NCBI RefSeq assembly: GCF_902686445.1
Contig: NC_062227.1
Coordinates: 24,978,777 to 25,042,776 of the forward strand
Reading direction: 5' to 3'
Length of the DNA stretch: 64,000 nucleotides
Source of the DNA: Sciurus carolinensis
Lineage: Eukaryota; Chordata; Mammalia; Rodentia; Sciuridae
Shown piece by piece: positions 33,967 to 45,858 of the stretch. Positions within the stretch are counted from its first letter, which is position 1; every line of letters begins with the position of its first letter. The notes below the pieces were generated by a model. That model did no database searches and was not told the DNA's origin. It was given only the letters and a program-made list of their open reading frames with translations. The position numbers and the translations under genes are program-made.

Positions 33967-36900
33967 CCACAGTTTCTTTATCCATTCATCAATTGAAGGA
34001 CATCTAGGTTGGTTCCACAATCTGGCTATTGTGAACTGAGCAGCTATGAACATTGATGTGGCTGTATCTCTGTAATATGCTGATTTTAAGTCTTTGGGTA
34101 TAGGCCAAGGAGTGGGATAGTTGGGTCAAATGGTGGTTCCATTCCAAGTTTTCTAAGGAGTCTCCACACTGCTTTCCAGAGTGGCTGCACTAATTTGCAG
34201 ACCCACCAGCAATGTAAGAGTGTACCTTTCTCCCCACATCCTCGCCAACACCTGTTGTTGCTTGTATTCTTGATAATCGCCATTCTAATTGGGGTGAGAT
34301 GGAATCTTAGGGTGGTTTTGATTTGCATTTCTCTTATTACTAGAGATGTTGAACATTTTTCCATATGTTTGTTGATTGCTTGTACATCTTCTTCTGTGAA
34401 GTGTCTATTCATTTCCTTAGCCCATTTGTCAACTGGATTATTTGCATTCTTGGTGTAGAGTTCTTTACAGATTCTGGAGATTAGTGCTCTATCCGAAGTA
34501 TGATTGGCAAAGATTTTCTCCCCCTCTGTAGGCTCTTTCTTTGCATTGCTGATAGTTTCCCTTGCTGAGAGAAAGCTTTTTAGTTTGAATCTATCCCAGT
34601 TATTGATTCTTGCTTTTATTTCTTGTGCTATGGGAGTCCTGTTGAGGAGGTCTGGTCCTAAGCCGACATGTTGAAGCTCTGGACCTACTTTTTCTTCTAG
34701 AAGATGCAAGGTCTCTGGTCTGATTCCGAGGTCCTTAATCCATTTTGAGTTTAGTTTCGTGCATGGTGAGAGATATGGGTTTAGTTTCATTCTGTTGCAT
34801 ATGGATTTCCAATTCTCCCAGCACCACCTGTTGAAGAGGCTATCTTTTCTCCATTGCATATTTTTGGCCCCTTTGTCTAGTATGAGAAAATTGTATTTAT
34901 TTGGGTTTGTGTCCGTGTCCTCTATTCTGTACCATTGATCCACCTTTCTATTTTGGTACCAATACCATGCCGTTTTTGTTACTATTGCTTTGTAATAGAG
35001 TTGAAGATCTGGTATTGCGATACCCCCTGCTTCACTCTTTCTGCCAAGGATTACTTTAGCTATTCTGGGTTTTTTATTCTTCCAGATGAATTTCATAATT
35101 TCTTGCTCTATTTCTGTAAGGTACATCATTGGGGTTTTAATTGGAATTGCATTGAATCTGTATAGCACTTTAGGTAGTATGGCCATTTGGACAATATTAA
35201 TTCTTCCTATCCAAGAACATGGGAGATCTTTCCATCTTCTAAGGTTTTCTTTAATTTTTTTCTTTAGTGTTCTGTAGTTCTCATTGTAGAGGTCTTTCAC
35301 CTCTTTTGTGAGATTGATTCCCAAGTATTTTTTTTTTTGATGCTATTGTGAATGGGGTAGTTTTCCTAATTTCTCTTTCTGAAGATTCATCATTTATGTA
35401 TAAAAATGCCTTAGGTTTATGTGCATTGATCTTATATCCCGCTACTATACTGAATTCACTTACGAGATCTAAAAGTTTTCTGGTGGAATTTCCTGGTTCC
35501 TCTAAGTATATAATCATATCATCAACAAATAGGGATAGTTTGAGTTCTTCTTTTCCTATTCGTATCCCTTTAATTTCTTTGGTCTGTCTAATTGCTCTGG
35601 CTAGAGTTTCAAGGACAATATTGAAAAGAAGTGGTGAAAGAGGGCATCCCTGCCTTGTTCCAGTTTTTAGGGGAAATGCTTTCAGTTTTTCACCATTTAA
35701 AATGATATTAGCCAAGGGCTTAGCATAGATGGCCTTAACATTATAAATGTTAAGGAATGTCCCCACTATCCCTATTTTTTCTAGTGTTTTGAGCATGAAG
35801 GGGTGCTGTGTTTTATCAAATGCTTTTTCTGCATCTATTGAAATAATCATGTGATTCTTGACTTTAAGTCTATTGATATGGTGAATGACATTTATTGATT
35901 TCCTGATGTTGAACCAACCTTGCATCCCTGGGATGAAACCCACTTGATCATGGTGCACTATCTTTTTAATATGTTTTTGTATGCGATTTGCTAAAATTTT
36001 GTTGAGAATTTTTGTGTCAATGTTCATTAAGGATATTGGTCTGAAATTTTCTTTCCTCAATGTGTCTCTGTCTGGTTTAGGTATCAGGGTAATATTGGCT
36101 TCATAGAATGAGTTTGGGAGGGTTCCCTCCTCTTCTATTTTATGGAATACTTTGAGAAGTATTGGAATGAGCTCTTCTTTAAAGGTTTTGTAGAACTCGG
36201 CTGAGAACCCATCTGGTCCTGGACTTTTCTTTGTTGGTAGGCTTTTGATGACTTCTCCTATTTCATTACTTGAAATTGGTCTATTTATATTGTGTATGTC
36301 CTCCTCGTTCAGTTTAGGCAATTCATATGTCTCTAGAAACCTGTTGATGTCTTCGAAATTTTCTATTTTTTTGGAGAATAGATTTTCAAAATAGCATCTA
36401 ATTATGTTTTGTATTTCAGTGGTGTCTGTTGTGATATTTCCTTGTTCATTCCGAATTTTAGTGATTTGGGTTTTCTCTCGTCTTCTCTTTGTTAGTGTGG
36501 CTAAAAGTTTATCAATTTTGTTTTTTTTTCGAAGAACCAACTATTTATTTTGTCAATTTTTTGTATTGTTTCTTTTGTTTCAATTTTGTTGATTTCAGCT
36601 CTGAGTTTAACTATTTCCTGTCTTCTACTACTTTTGGTGTTGGTCTGTTCTTCTTTTTCTAGGGCTTTGAGCTGCAGTGTTAGGTAATTTATTTGTTGAG
36701 TTTTACTTCTTTTATTAAATGCACTCCATGAAATAAATTTTCCTCTAAGTACTGCTTTCATAGTGTTCCAGAGAATTTGATATGATGTTTCTTTGTTCTC
36801 ATTTACCTCTAAGAATTTTTTAATTTCCTTCCTAATATCTTCTGTTATCCATTCATCATATAATAGCATATTGTTTAATCTCCATGTGTTGGAGTAGTTT

Positions 36901-37640
36901 CTGTTTTTTACTCTTTCATTTATTTCTAACTTCAATCCATTATGATCTGATAGAATACAAGGTAATGTCTCTATCTTCTTGTATTTGCTAACATTAGCTT
37001 TGTGGCATAATATATGGTCTATTTTAGAGAAGGATCCATGTGCCGCTGAGAAGAAAGTGTATTCACTCTTGCTTGGATGGTATATTCTATAAATGTCTGT
37101 TAAGTCTAAATTATTGATTGTGTTATTGAGATCTATGGTTTCTTTGTTCAATTTTTGTTTGGAAGATCTGTCCAGGGGTGAGAGAGGTGTGTTAAAATCA
37201 CCTAGTATTATTGTGTTATGGTCTATTTGGTTTCTAAAATTGAGAAGGATTTGTTTGACATACATGGATGAGCCACTGTTTTGGGCATAGATGTTTATGA
37301 TTGTTATATCTAGCTGATTTATGCTTCCCTTAAGCAGTATGAAATGTCCTTCTTTATCCCATCTGACTAAATTTGGCTTGAAGTCCACATTATCTGAAAT
37401 GAGGATGGATACTCCAGCTTTTCTGCTGAGTTCATGTGCATGGTATGTTTTTCCCCATCCTTTCACCTTTAGTCTATGGGTATCTCTTTCTATGAGGTGA
37501 GTCTCTTGCAGGCAACATATTGTTGGATCTTTCTTTTTTATCCAATCTGCCAGTCTATGTCTTTTGATTGATGAATTCAGGCCATTAACATTCAGGGTTA
37601 TTATTGAGATATGATTTGTATTCCCGGTCATTTGGTTCAT
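33844..37640 (-). pseudogene. L1 ORF2 (endonuclease-reverse transcriptase), broken by few indels
   Basis: The endonuclease part (37,640 to about 36,530) keeps LNVNGLN, QETH, GDFN and SDHNG, the catalytic motifs of the L1 APE-like nuclease. The RT part (about 36,520-35,340) keeps [15 protein letters not shown], but the catalytic box reads FVDD where L1 usually has FADD. The C-terminal part keeps a CWRGCG-HCWWVC cysteine-histidine motif (about 34,190). Breaks: frame changes at a T9 run (36,521-36,529), at a T11 run (35,328-35,338), near 34,090, and around a TA repeat (33,940-33,966), then a TAA at 33,844-33,846 slightly before the usual end. The normal product nicks DNA and primes reverse transcription there. 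Confidence 0.92.
33940..33966. repeat. (TA)n expansion inside ORF2 coding sequence
   Basis: About 13 TA units lie where the ORF2 C-terminus normally reads a single WYIY-like stretch. In one frame this gives repeated Ile-Tyr. Confidence 0.8.
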
Positions 37641-37689
37641 ATTTAAAATTTTTGAAACATCTTGGTTCCTCCTTTATTTGACAGTTCCT

Positions 37690-38732
37690 TTAGGATAATT
37701 CCTCCCTTTGCTGATTTGCTTCTTTGTTTTTTATCTCTTGCTCATGGAATATTTTGCTGAGAATGTTCTGTAATGCTGGCTTTCTTTTTGTATATTCTTT
37801 TAGCTTTTGTTTATCATGGAATGATTTTATTTCATCGTCAAATTTGAAGGTAAGTTTTGCTGGGTATAAGATTCTTGGTTGGCATCCATTTTCTTTCGCG
37901 GCTTGAAAAATATTGTTCCATGCCCTTTTAGCTTTTAGGGTCTGGATTGAAAAATCTGCTGATATCTGTATTGGTTTTCCCCTGAATGTAATTTGGTGCT
38001 TTTCTCTCACAGCCTTTAAAATTCTGTCTTTATTTTGTATGTTAGGTATTTTCATTATAATGTGCCTTGGTGTGAGTCTGTTGTAATTTTGTGTATTTGG
38101 AGTCCTATCAGCCTCTTGAACTTGATTTTCCATTTCATTCTTCAGATTTGGGAAATTTTCTGATATTTCATTGAATAGATTGTTCATTCCTTCGGTTTGT
38201 TTCTCTAAGCCTTCCTCAATCCCAATAATTCTTAAATTTGGCCTTTTCATGATATCCCATAGTTCTTGGAGATTCTGTTCATGATTTCTTACCATCTTCT
38301 CTGTTTGTTCAACTTTGTTTTCAAGGTTAAATATTTTGTCTTCAATATCTGAGGTTCTGTCTTCCAGGTGTTCTATCTTATTGGTTATGCTTTCTGTGGA
38401 GTTCTTAATTTGGTTTATTGTTTCCTTCATTTCAAGGATTTCTGTTTGTTTTTTTTCAATATCTCTAACTCTTTATTGAAATGGTCTTTTGCTTCCTGTA
38501 TTTGCTTTTTTAACTGTCAATTGGTATGATCATTCAATGCCTGCATTTGCTCTTTCATCTGATCGTTCAATGCCTGCATTTGCTCTTTCATCTCATCATT
38601 TGCTTCCCTGATCATTTTAATTATGTGCATTCTGAACTCCCTTTCTGTCATTTCTTCTGCCTTGCTATCATTGGGTTTTATTGATGTAACATCTAGATTT
38701 GTTTGGGACATTTTCTTCCCTTGTTTTCTCAT
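37690..38732 (-). pseudogene. L1 ORF1 (RNA-binding chaperone), broken
   Basis: The start is at 38,732 (MRKQGKKMSQTNLD). A coiled coil follows, including two 11-residue copies of an MKEQMQALND unit and, after the breaks, IEHLEDRTSDIEDKIFNLENK. The C-terminal RNA-binding part reads RTPNTQNYNRLTPRHIIMKI, then KAVREKHQITFRGKPIQISA, then NGCQPRILYPAKLTF. An in-frame TGA lies at 38,517-38,519, and a single-base frameshift lies at about 38,441-38,452. The intact protein would be about 347 residues and forms trimers that coat L1 RNA. Confidence 0.9.
38531..38596 (-). repeat. 33-bp tandem duplication in the ORF1 coiled coil
   Basis: Units 38,531-38,563 and 38,564-38,596 are nearly identical and encode an 11-residue coiled-coil step twice. 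The length is in phase with the reading frame. Confidence 0.85.
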
Positions 38733-40284
38733 ATTGTTCAGGTATCAGTGGATGGCTAAGATATTGCAGATTTCCTCTATTGACTTATAATATCCCTGAA
38801 GATTTCTATTATATCCCCTCTTATCCTGCAGTAGTCTGAAGTCTTGGAGGAAGTTGATAATGTGGTGCTTCACAAGGAAGCTGCCTCTCTAGAGATGGTG
38901 ACCTTCAGGTGGGGTATATTCCCTGAGAGTGGGCAGAAGTACCTCCACTTGTTGACCAATGTTCATCCAAAGGGGAACTAGGCTGTGGGCTGAGGCAAGT
39001 CCTGTTTATGCCTGTGTCTCTGGTTTTACCATCCTTGTGGGAAAACCTCACCCGGCGGGGAATACTCACCTGGTGGGGATGTCTCGCTGGTCAGTTGCCC
39101 TCCTAGAGGTTCCCCTCAATCTACAACTACCACCTGGGCTGGGCTGTCTTCCTCTGCAACGTTCCCAGGGGCCCGGACCTACCTCCTGGGCCTGGGAGCC
39201 TCGCCTTTCGCCGTCGAGTCTCCTTAGGTTGCCTCTCCTCAGAGAATCTGCCCGCAGTCCTGGAAACTTTGCTCCACCCCTAGGCGTGTCTCTGTGCGTC
39301 TCTTCCACCAAGAAGCCGCCTATGTCCTGGGACCCTGCTCTGCACCTATTCGCCTGGCTATGCGGCCCCTCCTCTGAGCCGCCACCTGGAGCCCCGTACA
39401 ATAGCTCCGAGACCCAGAGACCCCGCCACACACCTCTTCCTCCGGACAGCCGCCTGTTGTTTCGACGCAGTCACTAGGAGTCCAAGCAACTCACTTCGCG
39501 GCTCCTCCTCCCACCAACCGCCCGTAGCCCTAGGCAGTCACTCTGAGTCCAAGTGACCCGCCCTGTTCCTCCTCCTCCTCGGGGTAGCCCCCCAGGTGTT
39601 CAGGAGCGGTCACTCGGAGACCAAGCGACCCACCGTGCTCCTCCTCCAGGCAGGCCACAGGTGTTCAGTAGTGGTCACTTTGAGTCCAAACAACTCACCA
39701 CTCGCCTCCTCCTCTGGCAACCACCTGTGGCTCTGATGCAGTCACTCCTAGATCAAGCGACCCGCCACGTTGCTCCTCTTCCTCCGGTGTTCAGAAGCGG
39801 TTGCTCTGAGTCTAAACAGCTCGCCACGCTGCTCCTCCTCTGGCAACCGCCTGTTGCTCTGATGCAGTCACTCCTAGACCAAGCGACCTGCCGTCTCCTC
39901 TTTCTCTGGGCAGCCCCCCGGTGTTCAGAAGCGGTCGTTCTGAGTCCAAACAGCTCGCCACGCAGCTCCTCCTCAGGCAGCCGCCCGGAGCCCCAGTGGT
40001 TGCTCCGAGTCCAAGCGCTGTGCTGAGCCACCTCCTCTACGATGATCCCAGTTGTCCGTGTTCACCGCTCCAGTGGGGGAGGGGCGTCTCGCCGAGCAAC
40101 TCTACTTCACAAAGTTCCCTGTGTTCCGGGGCTACCGCCCCATCCGGGACGCCTCCCCAACGGGAGAGACTCACCCGGCGGCTTTGAGTTGGTCCCAAGG
40201 CTCTCACTATCTCCTCTTTTGAATCCTGCATCCTGGAGCAACATGAAATGCAGCCGCCCTCTAGTCCGCCTTCTTGAAAACCTC
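38733..40284 (-). promoter_or_regulatory. L1 5' UTR / internal promoter region
   Basis: About 1.55 kb between the target duplication and ORF1. It is strongly GC- and CpG-rich over 39,000-40,284, unlike its surroundings. As in other L1s it should hold the internal promoter. Several overlapping open frames of 60-170 codons here are by-products of high GC. Confidence 0.8.
39467..40041 (-). repeat. tandem ~65-bp units in the L1 5' UTR (8 full plus 1 partial)
   Basis: On the plus strand each unit opens GCAGTCACT or GCGGTCACT and then GAGTCCAAGC or similar. Unit starts: 39,467, 39,534, 39,606, 39,671, 39,738, 39,797, 39,864, 39,931 and 39,996. Lengths are 59-72 bases. Units 4/5 and 6/7 alternate between two types, giving a higher-order dimer of about 126-134 bases. 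This resembles the monomer arrays of mouse L1 promoters in layout, not necessarily in sequence. Confidence 0.85.
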
Positions 40285-40297
40285 TGAACGGAGATTT
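40285..40297. repeat. target-site duplication of the young L1 (5' side)
   Basis: TGAACGGAGATTT, the partner of 33,511-33,523. Confidence 0.75.
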
Positions 40298-40449
40298 GAT
40301 CAGGTAGAACCACCAGTGATCTTGAAGACAGGTCACTTGAAATCACCAAGTTAGAGGAACAAAAAGAAAAAGGAATAAAGAAAAATAAAGAGAGCTGAAG
40401 GGAATTTTGTCATTTCTTTCATCTATTATTGGCTTCCTTTATGTTTCAT

Positions 40450-40452
<3 letters not shown>

Positions 40453-40484
<32 letters not shown>
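40453..40484. repeat. T32 homopolymer
   Basis: An uninterrupted T run inside old L1 sequence, probably the reversed A tail of a small minus-strand insertion whose body is not recognisable. Confidence 0.8.
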
Positions 40485-40485
<1 letters not shown>

Positions 40486-40984
40486 GTAAGCTCATTGGGA
40501 CACTACCAGCTGGGTGAATAAATGTATTATTAAAATCTATGAAGAGAGAAAAAGAGAACTTATTTGAGGAAAAAGTGCAAGAAACTTCCTAATCTGAGGA
40601 AAGAAGTTATCATACAAATTCAAGAAGCTCCAAGAACTTCAACTCAGATAAATCCAGATAAAAATCACTCCTAGATACCTTATAACCTATCAAAGTCAAA
40701 ATTAATGAAACTAGAAAATAAAAGGAACTCATCACAAAAAAGAGAACTTCCAAAAGATTATTGGCAGATTTCTGAGCAGACACTTGTAGGTCAGAAGGGA
40801 GATATATATTCAAAGTGCTGAAAAAACAGTGTTGAACAACAATGTGGTATATGGCAAAATTGCCCTTCAACAATGAAGGAGAAATGAAGACTTTCCCAGT
40901 TGAATGAAATCTAAAGTTCATTACCTATAAGTCTCTGTAACAATGCTAAAGGGAGGCCTTCACAGTGAGAAAAAAACTCACATC

Positions 40985-41091
40985 ATGTACAACCACAAGA
41001 ATGGAAAGTTATACTCTATGTATGCATATGTCAAAATTCACTCTACTGTCACGTATATCTAAAAAGAACAAAAACAATAAAAATAAAAAGT
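40985..41091 (+). mobile_element. L1 3'-end-only fragment
   Basis: GTACAACCACAAGAATGGAA, then CAAAATTCACTCTACTGTCA, then ATATCTAAAAAGAACAAAAA with an A-rich end. Its layout is like the short piece at 56.9 kb but from a different 3' subfamily. Confidence 0.5.
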
Positions 41092-43529
41092 TGAGACAAA
41101 AGGATGTGAACAGAAACACATAACCATATGAAACTATAAGGTTCTCAAGTAAAGGTTCTTAGCAAATAGAGTAGCCTGTATTATTATTATTGGTACATAT
41201 GATTTAAGTTGCAACAGAATTTTTACTATAAATCTACATTAATGAATATATAATGCACAAAGATGCAATCTGTGAAACAAAACATGAAGTAGGAGAGGTG
41301 GAGCTGAAAAGCATAGAATTTGGGTATTTGACTGAAGTTAACCTATTATTTTAAAATAGCATACTGTAACTTAAGTAGCATTTAATAGAATGTTATGACT
41401 TTTTTGTTTTATGTAATTGTAATGGTAACCACCAAGAAGATGTGTATGGCATGTACACAAAAGGAAATAAAAGGAGACTCAAAGAACACCACAGCAAATA
41501 ATAATAATAATAATAATAATAAAATAAATCAATGCAACACAAAGGAAAGCAATAAAAGCATAATGAGAAACAAAAAAGTTGCAAAACATACAGAAGACAA
41601 TGAAATCGAAATAATAAGTTCTTCCCTATTGGTAATTACTTTTAATGTAAATGGATCAAATTCCCCAATCAAAAAGTAATGAGTCACTAAAGAGACAAAA
41701 GCAATCTCTCCATAAGAGAGTTGTTTGAGATCTACAGACTCACAAAGGCTGAAAGTAGAAGAATAGAAAAGGATATATTAAGCAAATAGTAACCAAAAGG
41801 GTCAAATGACTGTATTAAAATCAGACAAAATAGACTTGAAGTCAAAAACTGCCATGAGAAACAAAGAAGGACACAGTAGAATGACACAATGGCAAATTTA
41901 CCTAGAAAATAAAATATTTATAAATATTCATACATCAAACCTCCCTAAATATGTGGAGGAAATTTTGATAGAATGGGAGCGGGGCGGGTGCAGAGAGCAA
42001 CATAATAATACTAGTAGACTTTAATACCTCACTTTCAATAACAGAGAGCAACAGACCAAAGGTCAGTAAGGAAATAATGGGCTTGAACAGCACAACAGAG
42101 CAATTGTACCTAACATATAAATAGAATACTTCTCCCAACTACAGAAGCATACTCATTCTCCTCTAGTGTATATGGAATATTCTTCATTGTAGGTCAAATA
42201 TTAGACCACAAAACAAGTCTTTACAACTTCAAGAAGGCTGATGGTATAAAAAGCATCTTCCTGGGAACCATGAAATGAAACTAGAAATTAGTAGCACAAG
42301 GAAACCTGGAAAAATCCCAAATAGGTGAAAGTTAAACAACACACCAGTGGGTAAAAAAAAAAAAAAAAAAAAAAAAACTCACATAAAGAAATTACCTTGA
42401 AACAAATGAAAACCAAAACACAACAAACCAAAACTCATAAGTGCCTATATTTTTAAAAAGCCTCAAATTAACAATCTAACTTCACATATCAAGCAACTAT
42501 AAAAAGGAGAACAAAATATACTCAAAACTGAAAATGGAAGGAAATAATAAATACTAGAGCAGAGGTAAAGGAAATAGAGAAAAAAATTTTTAAATGAAGC
42601 TAAAAGTATTTTTTTGAGATCATCAAAATTAGCAAACCCTTAGCTAGATTAAGAAAATAAAGTAGCTAAAATTAAAAATGAAAGAGGGGACATGGCAACC
42701 AATACTATAGAAATAAAATAGAGTTTAAGAGAGTACTATGAATAATTTTATACCACCAAAATTGACAATTCAGAACAAGAAAATACATTCCCAGAAAATA
42801 TTACAAATAAATAGAGAAACTGAACAGAACAATAACTAATAAGGAGACTGAGTTAGTAACCAAAAACTTCCCCAAAAGGAAAACCCAGGAACACATGACT
42901 TCATTGGGGAATTCTATAAACATTTAAAGAAGAATTAACAGAAATGCTTTTAAAACTCTTCCAAAGAAATGAAGAAGGGGAACAGTCCCAAGCTCATTCT
43001 ATAAAGCTCATTACCCTGTTATTAAATCAAAGAAACTACATGAAAACTATAGACCAATATCCCCGATGAATATTGATGCAAAAATACAAAAAAAAAAATG
43101 CTAGCAGATTGATTTCAAGAGCACATGAAAAGAATTGTACCCTATAACCAAATAGAATTTATTCCTGCAATGCAAGGATGGTTCCATGTATGAAAATCAA
43201 TCAAGGTAATATGCCACATTAATGTAATGAAGGACAAAAATCACACCATCTCAATAGATACAGAAAAAGCATCTGTCAAAATTCAACATTTCTTTTGTGA
43301 TGAAAATGTACAATAGTGTGGAAATGGAAGAAAACTACCTTAACATAGTAAAGACCATGACCAACATCAAACTTAATGGTGAAATGCTGAAAATATTTCC
43401 TTTAAGATCAGTAACAAGACAAAAATGCCATTCTCCCTGCTTACTTTCAATGAAAAGAAGTATGGAAGTCTTAGCTGGTGTCATTAGTAAGAAAAATGAA
43501 TTAAAACCATACAAGAAAAGAGAGAAGCA

Positions 43530-43672
43530 TGGGGCTGGGATTGTGGCTCAGTGGTAGAAAGCTTGCCTAGTGTGTGTGAGGCACTGGGTTAGAGCCTCAG
43601 CACCACATAAAATAGATGAATAAAATAAAGGTATTGTGTCCATCTACAACTAAAACAATATTTTTTTGAAAA
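43530..43672 (+). mobile_element. ID SINE with shared 3' tail, inside old L1
   Basis: GGGGCTGGGATTGTGGCTCA leads to CCTCAGCACCACATAAAATA, then GGTATTGTGTCCATCTACAA and an AT-rich end. Confidence 0.88.
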
Positions 43673-45599
43673 AGAGAAGGAAGTAAAATAATCTGTTCAT
43701 TCATAGATGACATGGTCTTACATGTAGAAAACACTAAATATTCCACATGCAAAAGAACTAACTGTTAGAACTAATAAACCAACTCAGTAAAGTTGCAAGA
43801 TATAAAATCAGTAAATAGAAATCAGTTGTGTTTCTATACACCAAAAATGAACAACCTAAAAAGAGAAATTAAGAAAATAACTCTTATTTTGTCAGCATCA
43901 GGAATAAAATACTTAGGAATAAACCTGACCAAGATAGTAAAAAACTTGTACAGTAAAATTTCAAAACATTTCTAAAATAAACTAAAGATGACAAAAGTGA
44001 GTGTAAAGACATCTAATTGTCATGGGTTACAAAACCTAATATGTTCATATTCTTCAAAGTTACTCATAGATTCAACATAATCCCTTCAAAAACACAAGGA
44101 CACTTTTTCAAGAACAAAAATTAACCCTAAAATGTATGTGGAATCCCAAATGTCATAGCATAGTAATATTTTTTTTCCCAAAAAGTTAGAATAAAGTTGG
44201 AGGAATAGGAATCACATGACCTGATTTCAAAATACACCACAAAACTACAGTAATCAAAACAGAATAGTACTGGCATAAAAACAGACATATAGATCAATGG
44301 CATAGAATAGAAAACTCAGAAGTAAAACCTCACATCTATGGTTGAATCATCCTTGACAAATTTGACAAAACCACTGAATGGGAAAAAGAGAATCTCTTCA
44401 ACAAATGCTATTGGGGAACACTGGGCGTCTACATGCAAAAGAATGAAGTTTGACCCTTACAGGATGTGCAAAACTAAAATACATTAAAGACCTCAATGTA
44501 AGACCCAACACCATAACACTGCTAGTAGAAAAATAAGGGAGAGCTCTTTGATGATGAATTTGGCAATGGTTTTTTGAATATGATCTAAAGAAATCAGTGA
44601 CAAAAGAAGAAATACACAAATGGGACTACGTCAAATTTTTGTGCATCAAAAGGCACAATCAATAGGGTGAAAAGCAACGTAAGTATGGGAGAAAATATTT
44701 AAAAATAATATATCTCATGAGGAAACAGTAGGCAGAATATATAAAGTACTCCAGCAATTCAGCCACAAAATAAACAAATAACCTGATTAAAAAATGGGCA
44801 AAAGACTTGAATAGACATGTCTCCACAGATGACATACAAACGACCAATGAGCATAAGAAAATATGCTCAACATCACTAATTATTAGAGAAATGTAAACAA
44901 AAATCACAATGAAGTGCCATTTGTACCCACTAGGATGACTATCATTTCTTAAAAAGACAGAAAATAACGAGAGTTGGTGAGGATGTGGAGAAATTGGAAC
45001 CTCTGAGTAATTTTGGTGATATGTATAATTGTGCACCTGTCATGGAAAATAGTATGATGGTTCCGCCAATACAACTAAAAATAGAAATATCATGTGATTC
45101 ATTTCTGGATAAATATTGAAATTTTTGAAAACTCTATCTCGAAGAGATATTACACTCCCATGTTCATTGTGGCTTTATTCACAATGACCAAGAGGTGGAA
45201 ATAACCCAAATGTCCATTGACAGATTGAAGGATTATCAAATTGTGATCTAAATATACAATGAAATATTATTCATCCTTAAAAAAAGGAAGGAAATTCTTA
45301 AAAGTGCTACAACATGAATGAATCTTGAGGACATTATGCAAAGAAATTAGCCAGGCACCAAAAAACAGATACTATATGGTTTCCTTTACATGACTTACAT
45401 ACCTAGAGTGGTCTAATTTATAGAAACAGAAAGTAGAATGGTGGTTGCCAGATGGAGAAGGGAAGAAGAAATGATGAATTGTTGAATGGGTATGGAGTTC
45501 AGTTCTGAATGATGAGCAAGTTCTGGAGATATGTTTTACAATGTGATTATATTTAACACTGCTGAACAGTGCACATGAAAACAGAAGGCAAAATAATGT

Positions 45600-45665
45600 T
45601 TTATATATATAACTATATATATACATATATATAATTTAAGGCTTTACATATATGTATATATATTT
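45600..45665. repeat. TA-rich microsatellite at the end of the old L1
   Basis: Interrupted TATATA runs with ATACATATATATA and TATATGTATATA. Confidence 0.75.
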
Positions 45666-45858
45666 ATAATCACAGAAAAAATCCAGAAGCAGCTATATAG
45701 CTTTAAAAAATTAACATTGGTTTATAGATTCTTTTTTGAAAGCAGATAGAGAATAAAGTTGTTTTCTGAAACAGCTTGCGTGTTTAACTCTTCTTTATCA
45801 GTTACTGATTTTTCATCTGGCTTTCCTCTGTTTCTACATTTCTGGGAATTACTAAGAG

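Larger units (their letters stand above)
33524..40284 (-). mobile_element. young full-length L1 retrotransposon, minus strand
   Basis: About 6.76 kb and complete in outline: a GC-rich 5' UTR (40,284-38,733), ORF1 (38,732-37,690), a spacer of about 49 bases, ORF2 (37,640-33,844), then a 3' UTR and short A tail. The sense 5' end reads AGAGGTTTTCAAGAAGGCGG. Target duplications flank it, and the interrupted old L1 resumes exactly beyond them. ORF breaks are few: one stop and one frameshift in ORF1, and several single-base frameshifts and one late stop in ORF2. The element is therefore recent but, as read, cannot encode intact proteins. Confidence 0.92.
32425..45605 (+). mobile_element. ancient near-full-length L1 (L1M type), plus strand, with insertions
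   Basis: Left of the young L1, 32,425-33,523 matches the 5' region of old L1s (AGTAAAATGGCAAACTAGTA at 32,439) and the start of ORF1. Right of it, 40,285-40,395 continues ORF1 without a gap (CTTGAAGACAGGTCACTTGA). Endonuclease-like text starts near 41,625 (reading ITFNVNGSNSPIKK), RT-like text at 42,900-43,500 (AATGCAAGGATGGTTC), and the 3' part follows (GAGGATGTGGAGAAATTGGA near 44,980, ending about 45,605). Stops and frameshifts are everywhere. Insertions: ID SINEs at 33.2 and 43.5 kb, the young L1, a T32 run at 40,453-40,484, and an L1 3'-end piece at about 41.0 kb. Confidence 0.8.

Noticed and set aside
34195..37290. Several plus-strand open frames of 60-126 codons
   Set aside because: They are antisense to the L1 ORF2 on the minus strand and are rich in Phe, Leu and Ser as expected from reversed L1 codons.
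38959..40349. Overlapping 80-172-codon frames on both strands
   Set aside because: They lie in the GC-rich tandem-unit 5' UTR of the young L1, where stop codons are rare by composition. Frames on both strands over the same bases argue against genes.
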